Shown piece by piece: positions 44,774-54,020 of a stretch of DNA of 55,277 bases. Below the pieces are notes generated by a model that saw only the letters and a program-made list of their open reading frames with translations, was not told where the DNA came from and made no database searches. This DNA is from Oscillospiraceae bacterium. GTDB taxonomy: Bacteria > Bacillota > Clostridia > Oscillospirales > Acutalibacteraceae. Location: positions 1-55,277 of the forward strand of contig JAQXVY010000046.1 in the NCBI GenBank assembly GCA_029225165.1. Direction: 5' to 3'. Position 1 is the stretch's first letter. Each line of letters begins with the position of its first letter. Made by a program: the position numbers and the translations under genes.

Positions 44774-46477
44774 TTACAGAGTTTTCATTTCCTCTTGCCT
44801 TTTGATTTTGTTTGTGGCTGTTTTGATTAATGGCTCCTTGGAAACCACAATACCTCTTATAGCCTTGTATGCAGGGAAAGTCCTGTTTACAGCCTTAACC
44901 TCTTGGAAAAGGGCTTTCTTGATGTCGTGTTCGTCACTTACACGATAAACCCTCTCCATAGTGTCTTGGTCATAGACAATCTTTGCGTAAATTCTAAGGT
45001 CGTCCTTGTCTGTTCCGTGAGGTTTACCGTAAATTAAGGACTCCTGTACACCCTCAATTTTGTTTATGATATTCTCCATTTCCTCAGGGAAGATGTTTTT
45101 GCCGTTTTTAAGGACGATAACACTCTTCTGTCGTCCGCAAATATAGATGTATCCGTCCTTATCAATCCTTGCCAAGTCACCTGTGTGGAACCAACCGTTT
45201 TGCAGAACCTCGGCGGTTGCCTCCTCGTTGTCATAGTAACCAAGCATAACATTGGGACCTCTTACAACAAGCTCACCAACTCCGTTTTCGTCAGGGTTTG
45301 CAATCCTTGCCTCTACGCTTGGGGCAGACCTGCCCACAGAGCCGATTTTGTGGTGTCGGCTGGTTGACATAGAAACAATAGGAGCAGTTTCCGTAAGTCC
45401 GTAAAACTGGAGAATGTTAAGTCCCAAAGCACGAAATCTTCTCTCAATAATTGGGTCAAGAGGAGCAGCACCGCTGATAAAGTAGCGGATATTTCCACCC
45501 AGCATATCGTGAATTTCTTTAAAAAGCTCCTTGCGTTCCTCCATAGTTGCATTTGGATAAAGGGCTTTAAGCTGGTTGATTTTATCAACCTTGTTTGCCT
45601 TGGCAAGTGCCTTTCTTACATGACCGAATATCATCTCGTATATAGCCGGAACACAGGCAAAAAATGTAACATTGTAGTCGTGGAGGTTTTTAACAATTTT
45701 TCTTGTTCCCTCTGCAAACACTATCTTTGCACCCTTGTAGATTGGGAATAAAAATCCGACAGTACATTCAAAAACATGGTTCAGCGGAAGATAGGACAGA
45801 AAAACATCATCACTTGTTATGTCCAGTTTTTTGTCAATGTCCAACAGATTTGTGCAGATGTTGTTTTGTGACAATGCAACAACCTTTGACCTGCTTGTAG
45901 TACCTGATGTAAACAGCATAATGTTCATTGTGTATGGATTTATCTTAGCGTCGGTATATTCGGTAAATCCTGCGTCAATCAGGTGTCTGCCGTAGGAGGC
46001 AAGCTCCCTTTGGGAGTAAACACCGCCACAGTGCTGTTCAAGCTCCATTGAGATAAGGTGGCGAAGATTGTTGTGACTGCTGAACTTAATGCGTGTCAAA
46101 ACCTCCCTGTACTTTTCTGTATAAAAAATTGCGTTTACGCCTGAACGCTCAATTACGCTTTTCAGCTCGTTTTCAGGCAAGGTTTTGTCAATAGGAACAA
46201 CAATACCTGTACCGCAGACAATAGAAAGATAGGCAATTTCCCACTCAAAGCAGTTTGCACCGATAATGGCGATTTTTTTGCCCTTAAGTCCCATATTTAC
46301 CAGACTTGTGCCAAGTCCCTCTACAATGCTGTAAACATCCTTGTAGGTGTAATATGTAAAGCTTCCGTCCTTATTCTTGATTTGATAAGCAACTTTATCC
46401 CCGTACTGCTCATTGGACTTATTAAGCATATCCTTAAGGTCGGAAATTGCAGGAGGTGTAAATGTAATATTATCCAT
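44774..46477 (-). CDS. AMP-dependent acyl-CoA ligase (long-chain type)
   Basis: 567 aa adenylate-forming enzyme. The P-loop-like motif LFTSGTTSRSKVVALS, the GLTETAPIVS motif, GWFHTGDLARID and CGRQKSVIVLKNGKNIFPEE are all present, and the catalytic Lys of the C-terminal lid is in KTATNKIKR. The pattern fits long-chain fatty acyl-CoA synthetases; exact substrate not readable. GGAG lies before the ATG at 46477, preferred over a start four codons earlier. Confidence 0.85.
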   Translation of the reverse strand: MDNITFTPPAISDLKDMLNKSNEQYGDKVAYQIKNKDGSFTYYTYKDVYSIVEGLGTSLVNMGLKGKKIAIIGANCFEWEIAYLSIVCGTGIVVPIDKTLPENELKSVIERSGVNAIFYTEKYREVLTRIKFSSHNNLRHLISMELEQHCGGVYSQRELASYGRHLIDAGFTEYTDAKINPYTMNIMLFTSGTTSRSKVVALSQNNICTNLLDIDKKLDITSDDVFLSYLPLNHVFECTVGFLFPIYKGAKIVFAEGTRKIVKNLHDYNVTFFACVPAIYEMIFGHVRKALAKANKVDKINQLKALYPNATMEERKELFKEIHDMLGGNIRYFISGAAPLDPIIERRFRALGLNILQFYGLTETAPIVSMSTSRHHKIGSVGRSAPSVEARIANPDENGVGELVVRGPNVMLGYYDNEEATAEVLQNGWFHTGDLARIDKDGYIYICGRQKSVIVLKNGKNIFPEEMENIINKIEGVQESLIYGKPHGTDKDDLRIYAKIVYDQDTMERVYRVSDEHDIKKALFQEVKAVNRTFPAYKAIRGIVVSKEPLIKTATNKIKRQEEMKTL

Positions 46478-46761
46478 AATAATCTCCAAGAAAATTTATC
46501 TTATTTACTCAACTATTTTAGCATAACAAAAGGATATAAGTCAAACAATACATAGAGGATATGAAGTAGAAAATTTGGAAGAAAATAGCTAACTTTTGTG
46601 GAACATTTTATGTAGCCGATAAAATTGTGTTTCTTTTTTCTTTAAATGATTTATTTTGCTTTATTACTATTGTATAATAATGTCGAATGACAATATAGAA
46701 ACACCGATTTATTCTGTGCTTCATATATGTTGTAACAATTTAATTTACGGAGGAATTAAAA

Positions 46762-47628
46762 ATGCCATTAGTAAATGCAAAAGAAATGTTGACAAAAGCA
46801 AAGGCAGGTCACTATGCTGTTGGCCAATTCAACATTAATAACCTTGAGTGGACAAAGTCTATTCTTCTCACAGCTGAAGAATTAAAGAGCCCTGTAATCT
46901 TGGGTGTATCCGAGGGTGCAGGTAAGTATATGTGCGGCTACAAGACAGTAGTTGGTATGGTTAACGGTATGCTTGAGGAGCTTAACATCACAGTTCCTGT
47001 TGCACTTCACCTTGACCACGGTTCATATGAGGGCGCTTTGGCTTGTATCGAAGCCGGTTTCTCATCTGTTATGTTTGACGGCTCACACTATCCAATCGAC
47101 GAAAATGTTGCAAAGACAACTGAGCTTGTAAACATTTGTAACGAAAAGGGTCTTTCCATCGAGGCTGAGGTTGGTTCAATCGGTGGTGAAGAAGACGGCG
47201 TTGTTGGTGCAGGCGAATGTGCTGACCCTGACGAATGTAAGAGAATTGCTGACCTTGGTGTTACAATGCTTGCAGCAGGTATCGGCAACATTCACGGTAA
47301 GTACCCTGAAAACTGGGCAGGTCTTTCTTTTGAAACTCTTGACGCTGTTCAGCAGAAGACCGGCGATATGCCACTTGTTCTCCACGGTGGTACAGGTATC
47401 CCTGCAGATATGATTAAAAAGGCTATTTCCCTGGGTGTTTCCAAAATCAATGTTAACACAGAGTGTCAGCTTTCATTTGCAGAGGCTACAAGAAAGTATA
47501 TTGAAGAGGGCAAGGACCTTCAGGGCAAGGGCTTTGACCCAAGAAAGCTTTTGGCTCCCGGTGCAGAGGCTATCAAGGCTACTGTTAAGGAGAAGATGGA
47601 GCTGTTCGGTTCAGTAGGCAAGGCTTAA
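46762..47628 (+). CDS. fba: class II fructose-bisphosphate aldolase
   Basis: 288 aa zinc-dependent glycolytic aldolase. N-terminus MPLVNAKEML, AVGQFNINNLEW; zinc and catalytic residues in ALHLDHGS, EAEVGSIGGEEDG, GNIHGKYP and LVLHGGTGIP. GGAGG lies before the ATG. Highly regular codon use suggests strong expression. A 272-base region upstream holds TATAAT (46673-46678) but no good -35. Confidence 0.96.
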   Translation: MPLVNAKEMLTKAKAGHYAVGQFNINNLEWTKSILLTAEELKSPVILGVSEGAGKYMCGYKTVVGMVNGMLEELNITVPVALHLDHGSYEGALACIEAGFSSVMFDGSHYPIDENVAKTTELVNICNEKGLSIEAEVGSIGGEEDGVVGAGECADPDECKRIADLGVTMLAAGIGNIHGKYPENWAGLSFETLDAVQQKTGDMPLVLHGGTGIPADMIKKAISLGVSKINVNTECQLSFAEATRKYIEEGKDLQGKGFDPRKLLAPGAEAIKATVKEKMELFGSVGKA

Positions 47629-47656
47629 TAGGTTTTCTCTGAAAACTTCCATAACA

Positions 47657-47684
47657 AAATCCCCCAATAGTATTGGGGGATTTT
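47657..47684 (+). terminator. terminator of fba
   Basis: AAAATCCCCCAA / TTGGGGGATTTT hairpin followed by TGTG. Confidence 0.88.
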
Positions 47685-47739
47685 GTGCGTTTACAAGCTT
47701 TATTTGATTGGACACATAATAAATAAGAATTCATAAAAT

Positions 47740-47768
47740 AAAAGGGACTGCTTAGGCACAGTCCCTTT
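47740..47768 (-). terminator. terminator of the 52-aa membrane protein gene
   Basis: AAGGGACTG / CAGTCCCTT hairpin; on the minus strand it is followed by TTATTTTAT. Confidence 0.75.
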
Positions 47769-47772
47769 GGCT

Positions 47773-47931
47773 TTATTGGATTGAATCTTCCAAATAGCGT
47801 TCTAATTCAGCGTCATCCTTCTTTTTCTTTTCTTTTATAACAAAGAGAGTGGTGACTGTTGCAAGCAAAGCAACAACGGAAGAAACCACAGCTATAAACA
47901 CGCTGACACTCATTCCACATATTTTTTTCAT
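47773..47931 (-). CDS. small single-pass membrane protein (52 aa)
   Basis: Short ORF with a strong GGGAGG site about 8 bases before its ATG and its own terminator. One membrane segment (about 9-31, MSVSVFIAVVSSVVALLATV part) followed by a highly charged tail (KEKKKKDDAELERYLEDS). Function unknown. The ribosome site, terminator and clean membrane-plus-charged layout argue for a real gene. Confidence 0.65.
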   Translation of the reverse strand: MKKICGMSVSVFIAVVSSVVALLATVTTLFVIKEKKKKDDAELERYLEDSIQ

Positions 47932-48010
47932 CTCAATTACCTCCCGAAAGGTTTTTGTTTACTATATTCTATCACTAATAATTAGAATAGTCAATAAATC
48001 AGAGAAAAAT

Positions 48011-48046
48011 ACAAAAGAAAAAAAGCAGAGTAAAAACTCTGCTTTA
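48011..48046 (-). terminator. terminator of rpsT
   Basis: AAAGCAGAGT / ACTCTGCTTT hairpin followed by TTTTCTTTT on the minus strand. Confidence 0.85.
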
Positions 48047-48060
48047 GTCTTCAAAAACTA

Positions 48061-48315
48061 TTAAGCGTTTGCCTTTTTAGCCAAAGATGACTTCATTCTG
48101 GCAGCTGTGTTCTTGTGCATAATGTTCTTTGCTGCAGCCTGATCAATCTTCTTTGTAGCAAGACTAACTGCCTCAGCCTTATTAGCATCGTTATTTTCGA
48201 TTGCTGCATAAGCTTTCTTAACTGTAGTCTTTAGGTTAGATTTAATCATCTTATTCTGTTCTGTCTTTGTAGCGATAACCTTAACACGCTTTTTAGCTGA
48301 TTTAATGTTTGGCAT
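48061..48315 (-). CDS. rpsT: 30S ribosomal protein S20
   Basis: 84 aa, lysine/alanine-rich, all-helical. Starts [14 protein letters not shown] and ends [18 protein letters not shown], as in S20 throughout Firmicutes. It binds 16S rRNA early in 30S assembly. CGGAGGTGAG lies before the ATG. Confidence 0.97.
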   Translation of the reverse strand: MPNIKSAKKRVKVIATKTEQNKMIKSNLKTTVKKAYAAIENNDANKAEAVSLATKKIDQAAAKNIMHKNTAARMKSSLAKKANA

Positions 48316-48479
48316 TGTCTCACCTCCGAAAAATTAATTAAATCATAACGCAAGGGTAATAATAACATTTTTATTACAAAAAAGCAAGTGTTTTTTGAAA
48401 AAAATTCAAACTAATTTGAAAAATACCATATGTTGTAGTGTTTTGTCCCTAAATGTCAATGGTAATGTATATATAAAAC

Positions 48480-48752
48480 CTATTTTTGGCTTTTTTTGTA
48501 ACCTATGTAGCATAAAGCGATAGCCACAACAAAAATTGCTACTATTCCTCGGAAAACCCAAGCCAAGGTGCCACTCATAAAATCCACTCCTGACACAAGT
48601 GCGTCAATAAGCCACCAAAGTCCCATAAACAGGAACATAGCAGAGGCTACTGTGGTGGTTATGCCCAAACGGTTCTTTTTGCCCACATAAAAAATGCCTA
48701 TTGCAATCACAAACCACATAACAGTATAAATAATGTGCAAATATTGAGTCAT
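48480..48752 (-). CDS. small membrane protein, unknown function
   Basis: 90 aa with about three hydrophobic segments (5-22, 32-50, 62-82). Family not recognised. AAAGGTGA precedes the ATG at 48752, so a longer N-terminus is rejected. It is divergent from hrcA. Confidence 0.7.
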   Translation of the reverse strand: MTQYLHIIYTVMWFVIAIGIFYVGKKNRLGITTTVASAMFLFMGLWWLIDALVSGVDFMSGTLAWVFRGIVAIFVVAIALCYIGYKKSQK

Positions 48753-48853
48753 AATATCACCTTTACTTATATTAAATGGTAATACTATTATATAGGTAAT
48801 ATAGGGGCAAGTCAAAGAAAAATAATTATTTTGAGATAAATTTCATAAAAGTA

Positions 48854-48920
48854 TTGACTTTTAGCACTCGTGGTGCTAAAGTATTAATAGTGGTTAGCAC
48901 TCAAAGATAACGAGTGCTAA
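48854..48920 (+). promoter_or_regulatory. heat-shock promoter with CIRCE and a compressed CIRCE-like site
   Basis: A perfect CIRCE, TTAGCACTC-N9-GAGTGCTAA, lies at 48894-48920, just before hrcA. A second palindrome, TTAGCAC-N5-GTGCTAA, lies at 48861-48879, right after TTGACT (48854-48859), with TAAAGT (48877-48882) as a possible -10 at 17 bp. HrcA binding to CIRCE is established in the family; binding to the compressed site is inference. Confidence 0.92.
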
Positions 48921-48942
48921 ATCAAGAAAAAGGAGGTTTGTG

Positions 48943-49971
48943 ATGAGTCTTTCGGAAAGAAAAAAGAAAATTCTCGCCTGTGTGGTTGAAAGCTACATTT
49001 CCGACGGCGAGGCGGTAGGCTCAAAAACCCTCCAGTCTTTCCTTGATTTCAGCGTTTCTTCCGCAACAATAAGGAACGAAATGGCAAACCTTGAAAACGA
49101 GGGGTATCTGATTCAGCCCCACACCTCGGCAGGAAGAGTTCCGTCGGAAAGAGGTTATCGTTTCTATATAGATAATCTGATGGAAAAGTCTCCTCTTAAC
49201 GAAAGGCTCAGGCAGTACACGGACCTCTACTTGACAAAAAGGGCAGATTCCCCTGAGGGAGTGCTTAAGGCGGCTTCGTCCCTGCTGACAGAGGTAACAA
49301 ATCTTCCGGCAGTTGCCACCACACCTCCGGCACAGGACTCCAGAGTCCACAAGCTGAGGTTTGTGCAAACAGGCAGACACACAGGTATGGTTGTGCTGAT
49401 TACCTCAACAGGTATGGTTAAAAGTCAGCTGTTCCGAACAGAGTTTGTCATAACCCCTGATATGCTCAGGGTGTTTGACAGGGCTTTAAACGAAAGGTTT
49501 GAGGGATTGCCCCTAAAGGACATAACACAGGCTTTTATACAGACAACAGCCCTTGGCTTCGGCGAGCTTTCCCTGTTTATGCCAAATGTACTTTTGGCTA
49601 TAAGAGATGCCGCAAAGGACGCTTCCCGGGTTTCCGTAGCAGAAAGCGGAATGACAAAGCTTTTGTTTGTCAACGACTTTGATATGATAGCGGCAAGGGA
49701 TATAATTAAGTTTTTAAGTGACAAAAATGATGTCGCCGCTCTCCTTACCTCGGTAAACGGAACAAAGGTTTATTTAGGCGGAGAAAGCGGAAAATATCAG
49801 CTTGATAAAGCCGGAATAGTTGTTTCACGATATACCTTAGGCGGTGCATTTGCCGGTGCTGTTGCGGTTATCGGACCTCAAAGGATGAACTACAAGGACA
49901 TTGTTTCCGTAACTGAATATGTGGCGGAAAAGTCCGGAGAATTAATTAATGAACTGCTTGAGGCAGGTTAG
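48943..49971 (+). CDS. hrcA: heat-inducible transcription repressor HrcA
   Basis: 342 aa repressor of the dnaK and groE operons, binding CIRCE. N-terminal winged helix: LSERKKKILACVVESYI, SKTLQSFLDFSVSSATIRNEM, GYLIQPHTSAGRVPSERGYRFYID; the central and C-terminal dimer parts include GPQRMNYKDIVSVTEYV. AGGAGG lies 6 bases before the ATG at 48943. First gene of the operon and likely controls itself through the upstream CIRCE. Confidence 0.96.
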   Translation: MSLSERKKKILACVVESYISDGEAVGSKTLQSFLDFSVSSATIRNEMANLENEGYLIQPHTSAGRVPSERGYRFYIDNLMEKSPLNERLRQYTDLYLTKRADSPEGVLKAASSLLTEVTNLPAVATTPPAQDSRVHKLRFVQTGRHTGMVVLITSTGMVKSQLFRTEFVITPDMLRVFDRALNERFEGLPLKDITQAFIQTTALGFGELSLFMPNVLLAIRDAAKDASRVSVAESGMTKLLFVNDFDMIAARDIIKFLSDKNDVAALLTSVNGTKVYLGGESGKYQLDKAGIVVSRYTLGGAFAGAVAVIGPQRMNYKDIVSVTEYVAEKSGELINELLEAG

Positions 49972-49983
49972 GAGATGAAATAA

Positions 49984-50550
49984 ATGGCTAAGGAAAAAGA
50001 AAAGGAAAGCACAAAGAATAAAAAGGCAGAGGAAGAAATTAAAGAAGAAGTAAAATCTGCCGAAACCACTGAGGCTGAAGAGAAAGAGGAGGCTAAGGAG
50101 CCGACCAAAGAGGAAAAGCTGACAGAGGAACTGAAAAAGCAGAAGGAAAGCTATATGCGACTTGCCGCAGAGTACGACAACTACCGCAAGAGAACTCAGC
50201 AGGAAAAGCTGGGAATTTATGACGATGCAACAGCAAAGGCAGTTGAACAGCTGCTCCCAATGGCAGACGCACTTCAAATGGCTATTCAAAATGCAAAGGA
50301 TGCTCCCGAGGAGTTTACAAAAGGTCTTGAGATGATTCAAAATCAGTTTAAGACTTCTATGGAAAAACTAAAGGTTGAGTCCTTTGGAGAAATCGGTGAC
50401 GAGTTTGACCCCAATCTTCACAATGCAATTTCAAAGATAGACAGCGAGGAGCTTGGTGAAAATCAGCTTTCTGCAATTTATCAAAAGGGCTTTAAGATTG
50501 GCGACAAGATAATCCGCCACGCAATGGTTCAGGTTGCAAACTGTGATTAA
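49984..50550 (+). CDS. grpE: nucleotide exchange factor GrpE
   Basis: 188 aa DnaK co-chaperone. Long charged N-terminus of Lys/Glu repeats (1-55) forming a coiled coil, then LAAEYDNYRKRTQQEK, LLPMADALQMAI, VESFGEIGDEFDPNLHNAI and a C-terminal beta domain ending IIRHAMVQVANCD. GGAG precedes the ATG, 12 bases after hrcA. Confidence 0.96.
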   Translation: MAKEKEKESTKNKKAEEEIKEEVKSAETTEAEEKEEAKEPTKEEKLTEELKKQKESYMRLAAEYDNYRKRTQQEKLGIYDDATAKAVEQLLPMADALQMAIQNAKDAPEEFTKGLEMIQNQFKTSMEKLKVESFGEIGDEFDPNLHNAISKIDSEELGENQLSAIYQKGFKIGDKIIRHAMVQVANCD

Positions 50551-50567
50551 CACAGATTGATATATAG

Positions 50568-50726
50568 GGAAACACTGAATAAATCACTTCACACATCTTG
50601 TGCGCATATTTTCCGCCGGTTAGCCCAAAAAATACTCGCAATACGTCAGTATTCCTGCGTTTTTTTGAACTAACCGACAAAAAATCTGACTGCACAACCT
50701 GTGCAAATGATTTAATCAGTGTTTCC
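50568..50726. mobile_element. MITE-like element, copy 5, between grpE and dnaK
   Basis: 159 bp with family ends and ATAG on both sides. It sits inside the hrcA-grpE-dnaK operon, 66 bases before the dnaK start codon. Any read-through transcript would carry its hairpin. Confidence 0.9.
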
Positions 50727-50792
50727 ATAGATAAATAAAGATATTTAGAAAGAAAACAAAATTAGTTTTAGAAATAGTTGGAGGTTTTTATT

Positions 50793-52634
50793 ATGGCAAA
50801 GACAATTGGTATTGACTTAGGTACAACAAATTCATGCGTAGCAGTAATCGAGGGCGGTGAGCCGGTAGTTATCGCTAATGCAGAGGGTTCAAGAACAACT
50901 CCTTCCGTAGTAGCATTCGGTAAGGACGGAGAGAGAATGGTTGGTCAGGTTGCAAAGCGTCAGGCTATCACAAACCCTGATAAGACTATTGCATCCATTA
51001 AGAGAGAAATGGGTACTTCATACAAGGTAACAATCGACAGCAAGGCTTACACTCCGCAGGAGGTTTCTGCAATGATTCTTCAAAAGCTGAAGGCAGATGC
51101 AGAGGCTTACCTTGGCGAAAAGGTAACACAGGCTGTTATCACTGTTCCTGCTTACTTCACAGACGCACAGCGTCAGGCTACAAAGGACGCAGGTAAAATT
51201 GCAGGTCTTGATGTTAAGAGAATTATCAACGAGCCGACAGCCGCCGCACTTTCCTACGGTGTTGACAAGGAAAACGACCAAAAGGTTATGGTTTATGACC
51301 TTGGCGGCGGTACATTTGATGTTAGTATCATTGAAATGGGCGACGGTGTTCAGGAGGTTCTTGCAACAGCAGGTAACAACCGTCTTGGCGGTGACGACTT
51401 TGACCAGAGAATTATCAACTGGATGGTACAGGAATTTAAGGCAGCAGAGGGTGTTGACCTCACTTCCGACAAGATGGCTATGCAGAGATTAAAGGAAGCT
51501 GCCGAAAAGGCAAAGATTGAGCTTTCAGGCGTTACACAGGCAGCTATCAACCTGCCGTTTATCACAGCAAACGCAACAGGTCCAAAGCACCTTGACCTGA
51601 CACTTTCAAGAGCAAAGTTTGACGAGCTTACAGCAGACCTCGTTGAGTCAACAATGGGTCCTGTTAAACAGGCTCTCAACGACTCAGGTCTTTCAATCGG
51701 TGAGATTGACAAGGTTCTTATGGTTGGTGGTTCTTCAAGAATCCCTGCTGTTCAGACAGCTGTTAAGAATCTCATCGGCAAGGAGCCATTCAAGGGCATC
51801 AACCCTGACGAATGTGTTGCTATCGGCGCTGCAATTCAGGCTGGCGTTCTGGGCGGCGAGGTTGACGGACTTCTCCTCCTTGATGTTACTCCTCTTTCAC
51901 TTGGTGTTGAAACAATGGGCGGTGTAATGACAAAGATTATCGACAGAAACACAACAATTCCTACAAAGAAAAGCCAGATTTTCTCAACAGCCGCTGACAA
52001 TCAGACACAGGTTGAAATCAATGTACTTCAGGGAGAAAGAGAATTTGCAAGGGATAACAAACAGCTTGGTTTGTTTGCCCTCACAGGTATTGCTCCTGCA
52101 ATGCGTGGTGTTCCGCAGATTGAGGTTACTTTCGATATTGACGCAAACGGTATCGTTAATGTATCTGCAAAGGATTTAGGCACAGGCGCAGAGCAGAAGA
52201 TTACAATCAGCAACTCAACCTCTATGAGCAAAGACGATATTGACAAGGCTGTTAAGGAAGCAGAGCAGTTCGCCGCTGAGGATAAGAAGAGAAGAGAGGC
52301 TGTTGACGCTAAAAACGAGGCTGAAAATATGGCTTATCAGGCAGAAAAGCTTGTTAACGAAAACGGCGACAAGCTCCCTGAGGAGGACAAAACAGCCCTT
52401 ACAACAAAGGCACAGGCTGTTAAGGACGCTTGTCAGAAGAATGACGCAGACCTTATCAAGGCTGCCAAGGAGGACTTGGAAAAGACTCTTATGTCAGTTT
52501 CCCAAAAGCTTTATCAGCAGGCAGCTCCACAGGGTCAGCCACAGCCGGGTCCTGCACCTGATATGGGCGGCGCTCCAAATCAGGGCGGAAATGACGGCAA
52601 TGTTTACGACGCTGATTTCAAGGATGTAGATTAA
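50793..52634 (+). CDS. dnaK: molecular chaperone DnaK (Hsp70)
   Basis: 613 aa. ATPase domain from [17 protein letters not shown] through [13 protein letters not shown] and [13 protein letters not shown]; substrate domain with [17 protein letters not shown] and [16 protein letters not shown]-terminal lid and a Gly/Pro/Gln-rich tail ending [15 protein letters not shown] precedes the ATG at 50793; the five codons before it are untranslated. The Gram-positive-type ATPase domain lacks the insert found in Proteobacteria. Confidence 0.98.
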   Translation: MAKTIGIDLGTTNSCVAVIEGGEPVVIANAEGSRTTPSVVAFGKDGERMVGQVAKRQAITNPDKTIASIKREMGTSYKVTIDSKAYTPQEVSAMILQKLKADAEAYLGEKVTQAVITVPAYFTDAQRQATKDAGKIAGLDVKRIINEPTAAALSYGVDKENDQKVMVYDLGGGTFDVSIIEMGDGVQEVLATAGNNRLGGDDFDQRIINWMVQEFKAAEGVDLTSDKMAMQRLKEAAEKAKIELSGVTQAAINLPFITANATGPKHLDLTLSRAKFDELTADLVESTMGPVKQALNDSGLSIGEIDKVLMVGGSSRIPAVQTAVKNLIGKEPFKGINPDECVAIGAAIQAGVLGGEVDGLLLLDVTPLSLGVETMGGVMTKIIDRNTTIPTKKSQIFSTAADNQTQVEINVLQGEREFARDNKQLGLFALTGIAPAMRGVPQIEVTFDIDANGIVNVSAKDLGTGAEQKITISNSTSMSKDDIDKAVKEAEQFAAEDKKRREAVDAKNEAENMAYQAEKLVNENGDKLPEEDKTALTTKAQAVKDACQKNDADLIKAAKEDLEKTLMSVSQKLYQQAAPQGQPQPGPAPDMGGAPNQGGNDGNVYDADFKDVD

Positions 52635-52666
52635 TAACTTTTCTTCATAAAAACCCCTAAGTCATT

Positions 52667-52695
52667 GGGCGGTAGATTTCTACCGCCCTTTGATG
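52667..52695 (+). terminator. possible terminator between dnaK and dnaJ
   Basis: GGGCGGTA / TACCGCCC hairpin followed by a short TTTG; moderate strength. Confidence 0.6.
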
Positions 52696-52723
52696 TGTGT
52701 TTTGTGATTCTTTAAATTAGTAC

Positions 52724-52752
52724 TTGAAAGTACAGATTTGTACAGTTATAAT
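52724..52752 (+). promoter_or_regulatory. separate promoter of dnaJ
   Basis: TTGAAA (52724-52729), 17-bp spacer, TATAAT (52747-52752), 55 bases before the dnaJ start. No CIRCE nearby. Confidence 0.7.
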
Positions 52753-52807
52753 TAGTTGGAAATAGTATAACTACAGAAATATGTACTCTCAAAACGAGGT
52801 GACTGTA

Positions 52808-53956
52808 ATGGCAGAAAAAAGAGATTACTATGAAGTTCTGGGGATAAACAAAGGTGCCTCAGAGGCAGATATAAAAAAGGCGTTCAGACAAAGTGCTAAA
52901 AAGTATCATCCCGATCTGCATCCGGGAGATAAAGAGGCAGAGGCAAAGTTTAAAGAGGTGAACGAGGCTTACGAGGTGCTGTCCGACCCTGAAAAAAAGG
53001 CAAGATACGACCAGTTTGGACACGCAGGAGTTGACCCTAACTTTGGCGCAGGGGGTCCGGGCGGAAGTCCTTTCGGACAGGATATTGACCTTGGCGACAT
53101 TTTCAACTCTGTATTCGGCGGTTTCGGCGGTTTCGGCGGCGGCAGAAGAGCCAACCCCAACGCCCCAAGGCGTGGTACAGATGTTGAGGCTAATGTTGTT
53201 ATCACCTTTGAAGAGGCGGCAAAGGGTACAAGGAAAAGCGTACAGTACAAGGTGATTTCCACCTGTCCCGAATGTAACGGAACAGGTGCAGAAAAGGGCA
53301 CTACACCAAAGACCTGTACATCCTGTGGCGGTACAGGAAGAGTAACAATAAATCAAAGGACGCCTTTTGGAGTAGTTCAAACTCAAAAAGCCTGTGACGC
53401 TTGTCACGGACAGGGCAAAATTGTTGAAAAGCCTTGCAGACATTGTGACGGCAAGGGTAAAGTGAGAAAGAGCAAAACCGTTGATGTTACAATTCCTGCC
53501 GGTATTATGGATGAGCAGATACTCAATATATCCGGCCACGGAAACAGCGGTATCAACGGAGGCCCTGCGGGAGATTTGCGTGTGTATGTAAATGTTCGTC
53601 CTCATCCTGTGTTTGAAAGACGAGGAGATGATGTTTGGTGCGAAATGCCAATCACCTTTGCACAGGCAACATTGGGTGACGAGGTTACTGTTCCTACCCT
53701 TGACGGCAAGGTTAAGTACGCAATCCACGAGGGCACACAGCCAAACGACATATTTAAGCTTAAGGGAAAGGGAATACCTCACCTTAACGGCAGGGGCAGA
53801 GGCGACCAATATGTAAAGGTTACAGTTGAAGTCCCGAGGAACCTTAACAGCAAGCAAAAAGAGCTTATTAAGCAGTTAAAGGACATTACATCCGACAAGC
53901 ATTATCAAAAGAGAAAGTCCTTTATGGATAAAATCAAGGATTTGTTTAAGGATTAA
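52808..53956 (+). CDS. dnaJ: chaperone DnaJ (Hsp40)
   Basis: 382 aa. J domain with HPD ([10 protein letters not shown]), Gly/Phe-rich region ([12 protein letters not shown]), four zinc-finger repeats ([32 protein letters not shown]), then the client-binding domains. It delivers clients to DnaK and stimulates its ATPase. GAGGTGA precedes the ATG at 52808; an upstream ATG lacks a ribosome site. Confidence 0.98.
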   Translation: MAEKRDYYEVLGINKGASEADIKKAFRQSAKKYHPDLHPGDKEAEAKFKEVNEAYEVLSDPEKKARYDQFGHAGVDPNFGAGGPGGSPFGQDIDLGDIFNSVFGGFGGFGGGRRANPNAPRRGTDVEANVVITFEEAAKGTRKSVQYKVISTCPECNGTGAEKGTTPKTCTSCGGTGRVTINQRTPFGVVQTQKACDACHGQGKIVEKPCRHCDGKGKVRKSKTVDVTIPAGIMDEQILNISGHGNSGINGGPAGDLRVYVNVRPHPVFERRGDDVWCEMPITFAQATLGDEVTVPTLDGKVKYAIHEGTQPNDIFKLKGKGIPHLNGRGRGDQYVKVTVEVPRNLNSKQKELIKQLKDITSDKHYQKRKSFMDKIKDLFKD

Positions 53957-53973
53957 GAATAGGCTATAAATAC

Positions 53974-54004
53974 AAAAGGCAGTTCGGTTTGAACTGCCTT
54001 TTTG
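53974..54004 (+). terminator. terminator of dnaJ
   Basis: AAAAGGCAGTTC / GAACTGCCTTTTT hairpin with T-run. Confidence 0.88.
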
Positions 54005-54020
54005 CGTGAAGATTATTAAA

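Noticed and set aside
52859..53857. 332-codon ORF opposite dnaJ
   Set aside because: Antisense shadow of a clear DnaJ frame with all zinc-finger repeats.
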